DNA of 15,476 bases from JBGRQB01 sp041725875 (GTDB taxonomy: Bacteria; Bacteroidota; Ignavibacteria; Ignavibacteriales; Melioribacteraceae): assembly GCA_041725875.1 (NCBI GenBank), contig JBGRQB010000098.1:1-15476 (forward strand). The letters are read 5' to 3'. Positions 1 to 6,183 of the stretch are shown one piece after another (position 1 is the stretch's first letter; each line of letters starts with the position of its first letter). A program made the translations under genes and the position numbers. The notes under the pieces are model-generated. The model searched no databases. It had not been told where the DNA came from and worked only from the letters and a program-made list of their open reading frames with translations.

Positions 1-303
1 CTGATTCATCCTCTTACTGAAAATGCAATAAAGTACGGGATGCAAACCAGCTCTCTTCCGTTAAAAATTTCTGTGAGTGCAAAAGTAAGAAACGATCGTT
101 TGCTTATTGAAGTCTGCAACTCAGGAAAATGGATAGATCCGCAGGAACATAATAACACAAACAGTACTGGAACCGGTTTGCAAAATGTTCAGCTTCGTCT
201 GCAAAACGCTTTTCCCAGTTCTCACAGTTTTGAAATTGAGAAAAATGAAAATAACGTCTGCATTAAAATTGAAATAGAAAAAAAGTTAAATAAACATGAA
301 TAA
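1..303 (+). CDS. LytS/YehU-type sensor histidine kinase, C-terminal part only (5' end outside window)
   Basis: The reading frame is open from the first base, so the gene begins upstream and only about the last 100 residues (the ATP-binding domain) are visible. The first codons read LIHPLTENAIKYG, which is the N-box of the His_kinase/HATPase family typical of LytS, YehU and other kinases paired with LytTR regulators. A GTGLQNVQLRLQ stretch about 45 residues later is the G2 box that holds the ATP lid. The G1 position reads CNSGKW instead of the DxGxG of ordinary kinases, which is common in this family. The sensor and membrane part cannot be seen. The stop codon lies 8 bp inside the next gene, so the two are almost certainly co-transcribed and translationally coupled. 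The family call is firm; the signal sensed is unknown. Confidence 0.88.
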   Translation: MIHPLTENAIKYGMQTSSLPLKISVSAKVRNDRLLIEVCNSGKWIDPQEHNNTNSTGTGLQNVQLRLQNAFPSSHSFEIEKNENNVCIKIEIEKKLNKHE

Positions 304-1015
304 AATAAAAACAATTCTGGTTGATGACGAAAGACTTGCAAGAACCGAGCTCAAAAATATGCTCTCTTCTTTTGAAAATATTCAGGTAGTTGCAGAAGCA
401 GAAAATGTAACTGAAGCAATTGAAGCAATAAAAAAGCATAATCCGGATGCGATATTTCTGGATATTCAGATGCCGGGTGAATCAGGCTTTGATCTTGTGA
501 GTAGGTTACAGACTAATGCAAAAATAATATTTGTAACTGCTTTTAACGAATATGCTATCAGGGCATTTGAAGTTAATGCGCTTGATTATCTGCTTAAACC
601 GATTAATCCCGACAGACTTAAATCTGCACTTGAGCGATTAGACACCACCAAACCGGAAGCATTAAAAGAAAATTCTCTTTCGTTTGATGACAGACTTTTC
701 CTCTCTATAAATAACGAAATGAAGTTTATTAAAATAGAAGATATTACCTGCATAATTGCTGCCGGTGATTATTCTGAAGTTAATCTTAAGACCGGACAAA
801 AAGGGCTTGTGCTTAAATCGATGCGCGAATGGGAAACCAGATTACCGGAAAAATACTTTTGCAGAATTCATCGTTCAACAATAATTAATATGGAATTTAT
901 CGATAAAATAGAAGAATGGTTCAATCACAGCTTCCGGGTTTATATGTCTGGCATCAAAGAACCACTGGTTATGAGTCGCAGATATGCTTCTAAGTTGAAA
1001 GAAAAATTTAAATAA
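296..1015 (+). CDS. LytTR-family response regulator (LytR/AlgR type)
   Basis: A 239-residue two-domain transcriptional regulator. Residues about 4-120 are a CheY-like receiver with acidic pocket Asp10/Asp11, phospho-acceptor Asp56 in FLDIQMPG, Thr81 and Lys101 (LLKP). The motif NEYAIRAFEVNALDYLLKP is characteristic of receivers joined to LytTR domains. Residues about 138-238 are the LytTR DNA-binding domain, with the hallmark FCRIHRSTIINM and a C-terminal MSRRYASKLKEK. LytTR proteins bind paired direct repeats in promoters. The start overlaps the end of the upstream LytS-type kinase by 8 bp, giving a standard kinase-regulator pair. Target genes cannot be told from the window. No convincing terminator follows the stop. 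Confidence 0.95.
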   Translation: MNKIKTILVDDERLARTELKNMLSSFENIQVVAEAENVTEAIEAIKKHNPDAIFLDIQMPGESGFDLVSRLQTNAKIIFVTAFNEYAIRAFEVNALDYLLKPINPDRLKSALERLDTTKPEALKENSLSFDDRLFLSINNEMKFIKIEDITCIIAAGDYSEVNLKTGQKGLVLKSMREWETRLPEKYFCRIHRSTIINMEFIDKIEEWFNHSFRVYMSGIKEPLVMSRRYASKLKEKFK

Positions 1016-1217
1016 AAAACACAATATTGGTTTTATCTGATTTTTTGTGTATAATTAGTCCAAAATTTAAGTTGGTAAATTCAATAAAATATAAATCTTT
1101 TAATTACGTAATAATCATATAAAGTTAATTGAGAATAAAACGATAATTTGGTTAAATATCATTTTTATTAATGTTATTTTCATGATTATTATTTTACTTT
1201 GAGGACAAAATACAGTT

Positions 1218-2090
1218 ATGGATGAAAATATTCTAAAAGAAACCCAGCAGAAAACGGAATTAGTATTAAAAAATGTCTATAACTTGCCCGCAATTTCTGG
1301 AGCAATGCAGGAAGTTTCAAGATTACTCGATGATCCATCTACCAATACTGATAGTCTGAGTAAAACCATCGGAAAAGATCAGGGACTGGCTACAAAAATT
1401 CTTTCAATTGCAAACTCACCTCTTTACGGATTATCCCGTAAGGTTACTACAATTGAATTTGCTATTCTTATCATTGGTTTTCAGGATATCAAGAACATTG
1501 TAATTGCATTATCTATGGTTGAATCATTTAAAGGTAAAACCGATAAATTCTTTAACCAAAAAGATTTCTGGTTACACTCAATTATTACTGCAAATGCTGC
1601 CAGAAAAATGGCTCTTGATTTAGGATTCAGAATAGGCGGAGAAGCATTTATTGCCGGCCTTCTTCACGATCTGTCAATTCCTGTAATTCATAAATATTTT
1701 CACAGCCATTTCATCAAAATTGTTGATAATGTAAACTCAAACGAAATGTCGTTTGCAGAAGCAGAAAAGCTTGCTTTAGGATTTACACATGCTGAAATAG
1801 GTTCATTGCTTGTTGAAAAGTGGAATCTTGCAGAAACTCTTAAAGAAAACATACTTGAACATCACAATCCGGGCAATTCTGCTAAAGAAAATGTTATTAC
1901 TGCTATTGTACATCTTGCTGATTTTATGACACAACATTTTAAAATAGGCGATTTCTACTGGGATGAAGATCTTGAGCTGGATGAATCCATTTTACCGACT
2001 TTAAAGTTCGACAACAGAGAAAAACTTGAAGAATTTATAGAAGGGTACAGAGATTTGTTCGAAGAAGATTCCAAATCACTTATCCTGTAA
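1218..2090 (+). CDS. HDOD domain signalling protein
   Basis: A 290-residue cytoplasmic protein made almost entirely of one HDOD domain (about residues 18-235). Recognisable landmarks are LPAISGAMQEVSRLL at the start, then the segment TKILSIANSPLYGL, typical of HDOD proteins. His150-Asp151 in AGLLHDL resembles the HD phosphohydrolase motif, and EIGSLLVEKWNLAETLKENILEHH follows near residue 200. HDOD domains are related to HD-GYP and HD hydrolases but usually lack a full metal site. Many act as adaptors in signalling, stress or chemotaxis circuits, and no specific activity can be assigned here. The start follows a GAGGA about 12 bases upstream. The 202-bp gap before it suggests a separate transcription unit from the LytTR gene. 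The gene ends just before a strong hairpin shared with the convergent gene. Confidence 0.9.
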   Translation: MDENILKETQQKTELVLKNVYNLPAISGAMQEVSRLLDDPSTNTDSLSKTIGKDQGLATKILSIANSPLYGLSRKVTTIEFAILIIGFQDIKNIVIALSMVESFKGKTDKFFNQKDFWLHSIITANAARKMALDLGFRIGGEAFIAGLLHDLSIPVIHKYFHSHFIKIVDNVNSNEMSFAEAEKLALGFTHAEIGSLLVEKWNLAETLKENILEHHNPGNSAKENVITAIVHLADFMTQHFKIGDFYWDEDLELDESILPTLKFDNREKLEEFIEGYRDLFEEDSKSLIL

Positions 2091-2098
2091 AAATTTTA

Positions 2099-2128
2099 GT
2101 AAAACAACATCTTCGGATGTTGTTTTAC
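2099..2128. terminator. Bidirectional terminator with UUCG tetraloop
   Basis: A perfect 13-bp inverted repeat (arms 2099-2111 and 2116-2128) closes on the four bases TTCG. The loop is closed by C-G, which gives the very stable cUUCGg tetraloop on the plus transcript. The arms end in T-rich runs in both directions. It lies between the convergent HDOD gene (stop at 2090) and the J-domain gene, whose stop codon (2125-2127) sits inside the stem. It therefore probably ends both transcripts. Confidence 0.9.
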
Positions 2129-3144
2129 AGATTAAACTTCACTTTCAGCCATTCGTAAGCTTCATTTATCTGTTTAGTTTTTGATTCCGCCAATTCAACA
2201 ATTTCAACACCAAGATTTTCAACTTTATCAGGATGATATTTTGAAATCATTTCCAGGTATTTTTTTCTGATTTGCCCTTTGGTAACCTTGCCCTGCAATC
2301 CTAAAATCCGACCGTAATGTTTAGATTTTTCAATTTCAGTAGCATCTTTTACATTAAAATTTTCTTTCTTTTCTTCATTGTTCTTCTGCTCATACTTCTC
2401 GTACTTTTCATATTTTTCGTACTTCTCATACTTTTCATATTTCTGATATCTGTGTTGTTTCTTCTCTTTGAAATTGCTTGAAGAATCTTTGGTATGAGAA
2501 TGAGAAAACGGTCCGACAATTTCTTTTACCTTTTGAAAAAGATCTGAATGAACTTCCCCTATCTTACTCATATAATTGAAAATTTCGAGATTCATCTGCT
2601 TCCAGTCTGTGGCATTAATTTTAGCAGATAATTCGGTAAGCATTCTTTTTACTGTTGGTTCCGGCAGGTTGGTTCTTATTGATTTTAATCTTGAAGCTGT
2701 CATTTGTGGAGAAGCAATTTTCAGGATATTTGACAACCACTTATCATCTGTGGAATGTAGAACCAGATTGTAAAGAACCAGATATTCCACATAAACCTGC
2801 GAAGGTTTAAATTTGTTTACAAGTTTTTGTGAGTAGGCTAAACATTTAAGGTGCCCGGCAAGAGAAAACATAAATTCATTTAATGTCTGATCAACATCCA
2901 GATTAAACCATTTGATGAAAATTGTGTTTACACCAAGAATGTTATATTCTCTTCTGAATTCTATAGCAGATCTGATGTTGTGATTAAGATAATCGTAGGA
3001 AAATTCAGCTAGTCCGGATTGAACAGTGCCTATTGCAGTCCAAACCTGATTGGTTACTTCATTATAAACAATAAAAGCTTCGTCGTATCTGCCATTATTA
3101 AAAAGATAATCAGCCGTGTCTCTCAAATCTGATATATTACTCAT
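2125..3144 (-). CDS. C-terminal J-domain (DnaJ-like) protein with KYE repeat linker
   Basis: A 339-residue protein with a J domain at its far C-terminus (about residues 274-337). It has the invariant HPD at 304-306 in KYHPDK, preceded by helix II IRKKYLEMISKY and followed by helix III ending INEAYEWLK. J domains stimulate the ATPase of DnaK/Hsp70 and here would recruit it to whatever the N-terminal part binds. Residues 1-210 are largely helical, begin with a TPR-like DTADYLFNNGRYDEAFIVYNE segment, and match no family I can name. Residues about 215-265 form a charged linker with six tandem Lys-Tyr-Glu units (235-252). Zn-finger and client-binding domains of classical DnaJ are absent, so this is a class III (type C) J protein. 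An AGGA lies about 6 bases before the ATG. It is separated from the upstream gene by that gene's terminator. Confidence 0.85.
   Translation of the reverse strand: MSNISDLRDTADYLFNNGRYDEAFIVYNEVTNQVWTAIGTVQSGLAEFSYDYLNHNIRSAIEFRREYNILGVNTIFIKWFNLDVDQTLNEFMFSLAGHLKCLAYSQKLVNKFKPSQVYVEYLVLYNLVLHSTDDKWLSNILKIASPQMTASRLKSIRTNLPEPTVKRMLTELSAKINATDWKQMNLEIFNYMSKIGEVHSDLFQKVKEIVGPFSHSHTKDSSSNFKEKKQHRYQKYEKYEKYEKYEKYEKYEQKNNEEKKENFNVKDATEIEKSKHYGRILGLQGKVTKGQIRKKYLEMISKYHPDKVENLGVEIVELAESKTKQINEAYEWLKVKFNL
2389..2442 (-). repeat. Six tandem 9-bp units coding for Lys-Tyr-Glu
   Basis: On the minus strand, six consecutive 9-base units encode KYE, with only synonymous third-position differences (AAA/AAG, TAT/TAC, GAA/GAG). 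A degenerate RYQ unit precedes the block and the codon for Q follows it. The synonymous variation shows that the array is not a very recent expansion and that the amino-acid pattern has been kept. Confidence 0.92.
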
Positions 3145-3205
3145 TTCGTCCTGATTTTACTTCAACAATAAAAATAAAACAATAAATCTTGAGCGGATAA
3201 AACAA

Positions 3206-3226
3206 AAAATCCCGTTAAGGGATTTT
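3206..3226 (-). terminator. Rho-independent terminator of the REC-SBP-CheW gene
   Basis: Read on the minus strand, the arms AAAATCCC and GGGATTTT pair over 8 bp around a 5-base loop and run straight into a T-rich tract (about 3198-3210). The stop codon of the upstream gene (3225-3227) is partly inside the stem. This isolates the CheW-fusion gene from the J-domain gene downstream. Confidence 0.82.
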
Positions 3227-5174
3227 ATGCTATCTGCGAAACAGCTGATAATTCTTTATCTGACAGAACCAGATCTATATCAAGAAGAATTTTTATTTCT
3301 TCCTTACCTTTAACCATTGCCATAATATATTTGGAATCAACAGATGTACTTATTTCAGGTGGTTCCTCAATATCTGTAGCCGCTATGTTTTTAACTTCCG
3401 AAACAGAATCAACTATAATACCCATCTGAACTGTTGTGCCTCTGTAATCAATTTCCAGCACTATTATACAGCTTTTTTTAGTTGGTTCAACTTCCGGCAT
3501 ACCAAAACGTAATCTGACATCTATAATAGGAATTACAATTCCTCTTAAATCGATAATACCTTTAACATAATGAGGTGATTGAGGCATATTGGTAATTGGA
3601 GCAATTTTTATGATCTCCCTTATTTTCAGAATATCAATTCCAAATTCCTGTTCTGCCAGACTGAACATAAGGTATTTACCTTCCATATTAAGAAGCGCTT
3701 TGGATGTTCCGTCTTCGTCACCAACTTCTTTACGAATAAGAAGTTCATTAATTTTTTCATAAGATTCGTGCAGAAGTGAATTTGTTTTTCCTGCCTGATC
3801 TCCGCAGGCTGATTTTGCAAATCTGATATCAACAAATTTTTCTACATCTATTAATCCGCCCACATTCATTTCATTGTTCATGTATCTCTGCATTCTGTCG
3901 AGATCTTCAATGGACGGATAAAGATTGTTGGTTTTAATTCCCAGAGGTTCGGTTAACACATTTCTGAGTAACGGCACTTTGAGTCCGAGAGATTTATCCG
4001 GATCAAGGAACTCAACGCCAACTTCAGCTGCCGCACCTGGTTTCTGATCGATAAACTTCCCTGCTTTAACAAGTAAATCAACAAACTCGTATGCAGCTTC
4101 GGTGTGATTATCAATAAAATCATCTTGCAGACAAACAACACAGCAAGGGTGGTTTTCCCAAATTTCACTTGATAAAAATTGAAGTTCTGCAAGTCCGTTT
4201 GCAATTGCTTTGGTTCCAAGTGGTTCTGCTACAAGATACCCGCAGGCTTCCGGATTATCACCAAGAAATTCCGGCATTTTTACCGGCGGCACAACTTCAA
4301 ACGCCACGTCGGTTCCATCTTGTCCGGCAACACCGGGCTGCAGACCAATACCGTTGAAGAACATATGTCCCAGCATATTATGAATTGACAAAGTATGAGG
4401 GATGTAAAACGATTTATCTTTAAAGAAATTTCTGTGCGGATCGGAGAAACTTCCTTTTTTATTTCTTACAAAAATACTTCCGTTTCTGTGAGCAAATAAA
4501 ACCAGTTTAAGCGGAGCACCGTGATGATACAAATCCATTGCAATCGGGGCAAGAACGCAGGCACCTTCTACGGTTCCTTTATCAAGCGCATTTGCAACCG
4601 GGTTCCAGCTTGACATTCTGTGAGTCTGAAGCTCAAAATGTTTAGGAGTAAATTCACCTGTGTTAATCAGATGTTTTAACACACCCAATACCAGATGATC
4701 TGTAATCTGTATATGTGCAATATTAATAATAACTTTACCTGATTCTGACATTTGTGCTATCGGACGCTCAGTTTCTTCTTCAACTTCTTTTTGTCCGAAA
4801 GCTTCGTCAATTTTATCTTTAAGTTCTGCAGCGTTAAACGGTTTGGAGATAAAAGCATTTACACCAGCTTCTTCTGCTTCGGTAACTTCTTTTTTCTCCC
4901 CTCTTCCTGTAGCCATAATAAATGGCAGTGACTTAAACTCTTCAGTAGCTCTCATCCAGACAAGGAGTTCGAGTCCGGTTTTATTAGGCATATTCCAGTC
5001 ACTAATTACAAGATTTATATCTTTATCTGATTTTAATTTCTCAATCGCGTCATCGCCGTCTTCGGCGTCTATAATGTTGTTAAATCCAAGAGAGCCAAGA
5101 ACTTTTCTCTCCATTTTTCTCATTACAGCTGCATCTTCAACAAGTAAAATTTTAATATTTGCATCTAATGACAT
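3225..5174 (-). CDS. Three-domain signalling protein: REC + NMT1/NrtA-like substrate-binding domain + CheW
   Basis: A 649-residue fusion. Residues 6-127 are a CheY-like receiver with Glu13/Asp14, phospho-acceptor Asp59 (SDWNMP), Thr89 and Lys111 (SKPF). Residues about 147-457 resemble the NMT1/THI5, NrtA/CmpA and SsuA type of ABC-transporter substrate-binding protein. Landmarks are ITDHLVLGVLKHL at the start, GACVLAPIAMDLY, GYLVAEPLGTKAIANG, and NHPCCVVCLQDDF with Cys344, Cys345 and Cys348. Residues about 498-642 are a CheW domain (EFGIDILKIREII, YVKGIIDLRGIVIPIIDVR, MGIIVDSVSEV). No signal peptide or membrane segment is seen, so the binding domain should work in the cytoplasm. The order is the reverse of CheV (CheW-REC), with an insert. 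A likely role is a phosphorylatable, metabolite-sensing adaptor for a chemosensory array. GGGAG about 6-7 bases upstream supports the ATG. Domain calls are firm; ligand and partners are unknown. Confidence 0.88.
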   Translation of the reverse strand: MSLDANIKILLVEDAAVMRKMERKVLGSLGFNNIIDAEDGDDAIEKLKSDKDINLVISDWNMPNKTGLELLVWMRATEEFKSLPFIMATGRGEKKEVTEAEEAGVNAFISKPFNAAELKDKIDEAFGQKEVEEETERPIAQMSESGKVIINIAHIQITDHLVLGVLKHLINTGEFTPKHFELQTHRMSSWNPVANALDKGTVEGACVLAPIAMDLYHHGAPLKLVLFAHRNGSIFVRNKKGSFSDPHRNFFKDKSFYIPHTLSIHNMLGHMFFNGIGLQPGVAGQDGTDVAFEVVPPVKMPEFLGDNPEACGYLVAEPLGTKAIANGLAELQFLSSEIWENHPCCVVCLQDDFIDNHTEAAYEFVDLLVKAGKFIDQKPGAAAEVGVEFLDPDKSLGLKVPLLRNVLTEPLGIKTNNLYPSIEDLDRMQRYMNNEMNVGGLIDVEKFVDIRFAKSACGDQAGKTNSLLHESYEKINELLIRKEVGDEDGTSKALLNMEGKYLMFSLAEQEFGIDILKIREIIKIAPITNMPQSPHYVKGIIDLRGIVIPIIDVRLRFGMPEVEPTKKSCIIVLEIDYRGTTVQMGIIVDSVSEVKNIAATDIEEPPEISTSVDSKYIMAMVKGKEEIKILLDIDLVLSDKELSAVSQIA

Positions 5175-5292
5175 TGATTACTCCCGGTTTTATGGGTTTA
5201 TTTTATTTCGTAAATATAAATCTAAAAGTACTATTTTGAAAGTAGAACTATATAAATATAAAATTAATACAATCTTTGTTAAATAAAAACTA

Positions 5293-5318
5293 AATAACTT
5301 CAATTTTTAAAGTTTATT
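5293..5318 (-). terminator. Weak terminator candidate after the STAS operon
   Basis: About 20 bases after the last STAS stop codon, the minus strand can form an 8-bp A/T-rich stem with one bulge and a 9-base loop, followed by a T-rich tract. Stability looks poor, so the call is tentative. The rest of 5175-5336 is very AT-rich and must also hold the promoter of the CheW-fusion gene. I could not pick a convincing promoter in it. Confidence 0.3.
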
Positions 5319-5336
5319 AAAAATAACAGTAAAAAC

Positions 5337-5681
5337 TCATATTTTGCCAAATTCTTCTATTGCTTCTTCAAGATGATTATGAACCTTAAACACAGAAGAT
5401 AATCGGGTAATTTCGCAGATTATAAAGGCGACTTTTTCGTTGCAGACAAGCTTAAGTTTGGCTCCTGTAATATCGATGGCTTTCAGACAAATAACCAGGG
5501 TTCCCAAAAAGGTTGAATCTACAAAATCGCAGGCGCTTAGATCAATAATAATTTTTTTTGTTCCTCCGTCAATCACTTTTCCAAGATATTCTCTGAATTT
5601 TTCCGTGTTTTCAAGAGTAGCTTTTTTCAGATTAACAGAAACAATTGTTATATCGTCTTTTATTACATTTTCAAACATCAT
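5337..5681 (-). CDS. STAS-domain protein (anti-anti-sigma factor-like), single domain
   Basis: A short protein of about 114 residues made of one STAS domain, the SpoIIAA/RsbV fold. The signature FVDSTFLGTLV carries the conserved Ser (Ser56 from this start). In family members this Ser is phosphorylated by an RsbW/SpoIIAB-type kinase and freed by a PP2C phosphatase. It is the last gene of the minus operon and overlaps the upstream STAS gene by about 11 bp. A longer start exists at 5696 but has no ribosome binding site. GAGGGA at 5686-5691 sits correctly for the ATG at 5681 or the adjacent one at 5678, so I prefer these. Together with the phosphatase two genes upstream it forms the substrate side of a partner-switching circuit. 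Function inferred from family and context. Confidence 0.88.
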   Translation of the reverse strand: MMFENVIKDDITIVSVNLKKATLENTEKFREYLGKVIDGGTKKIIIDLSACDFVDSTFLGTLVICLKAIDITGAKLKLVCNEKVAFIICEITRLSSVFKVHNHLEEAIEEFGKI

Positions 5682-6183
5682 TTTTTCCCTCGGCATTTTC
5701 TTTATTGATAAGGCATTTTACAACGTCTGAAAATATCTCTTTGTTATGCTCATTCAACTCTATAAGTGTCTTGTGCGCTTCCAGTAAAATATGTGAAAGC
5801 TTTTTACCGTCAAGCGTATCAGAGTTTTTTATTTTTTTCAGGCTGAGATCGTCTTCAAATGTTGCATCTAGTACTGTAAATGCGTCAAAAAATCCCACAC
5901 TTTTTATTATTTGATTAATATCCTGATTTGTTGAATAAATAATCGCTTTTCTGTCAAAATTGGAAAGCATATAGTCTGTAAATCTGGCAATTATTCCAAG
6001 ATTTGTACTATCAATAAACTCCAGTTCTGTCATATCGATAAATATATCGTCATATTTTTTATGTTCAACCAGATTGTCTACAAATTCCTTGAAATTACCG
6101 CACGACATATAGTTAGATCTGCCGATAAGTTTCACAAAACATTTATGCTCTTTTTCCGCTATTAAATATTGACAATCACTCAT
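5671..6183 (-). CDS. STAS-domain protein with helical C-terminal extension
   Basis: A 170-residue protein. Residues about 5-108 are a STAS domain with the signature LEFIDSTNLGIIARF, where Ser59 is the expected phosphorylation site. The remaining 60 or so residues (DGKKLSHILLEAHKTLIELN... onward) look helical and charged and are not part of the STAS fold. They could dimerise or bind a partner. The start overlaps the end of the phosphatase gene by 8 bp and has AAGGGG about 7 bases upstream, so it is translationally coupled to the enzyme likely to dephosphorylate it. With the following single-domain STAS protein it gives two different candidate substrates for one phosphatase. The STAS call is firm; target and kinase are not in the window. 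Confidence 0.88.
   Translation of the reverse strand: MSDCQYLIAEKEHKCFVKLIGRSNYMSCGNFKEFVDNLVEHKKYDDIFIDMTELEFIDSTNLGIIARFTDYMLSNFDRKAIIYSTNQDINQIIKSVGFFDAFTVLDATFEDDLSLKKIKNSDTLDGKKLSHILLEAHKTLIELNEHNKEIFSDVVKCLINKENAEGKNDV
5686..5691 (-). promoter_or_regulatory. Ribosome binding site deciding the start of the last STAS gene
   Basis: Read on the minus strand, GAGGGA lies 4 bases before ATG 5681 and 7 bases before ATG 5678. It lies inside the alternative longer frame, which has nothing similar before its own ATG at 5696. It also falls within the end of the upstream STAS gene, consistent with translational coupling. Confidence 0.65.

Noticed and set aside
1016..1217. Possible terminator (ACACAA...TTGTGT near 1019-1050) and promoter before the HDOD gene
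   Set aside because: The arms are only 6 bp around a 20-base loop and no promoter element stands out from the AT-rich background, although one must exist nearby.
2389..2442. Tandem short repeats considered as a CRISPR or non-coding repeat
   Set aside because: Units are 9 bp without spacers, keep frame and vary only at synonymous positions, so this is a protein-level repeat.
3225..5174. Reading the substrate-binding domain as a secreted transporter component
   Set aside because: The N-terminus is a receiver domain, with no signal peptide, lipobox or membrane segment, and no ABC permease or ATPase gene is adjacent.
4843..5286. A 147-residue plus-strand open frame opposite the receiver part of the CheW-fusion gene
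   Set aside because: It is the antisense shadow of a clearly coding receiver domain, has no recognisable domain and no ribosome binding site, and its composition follows from the opposite strand.
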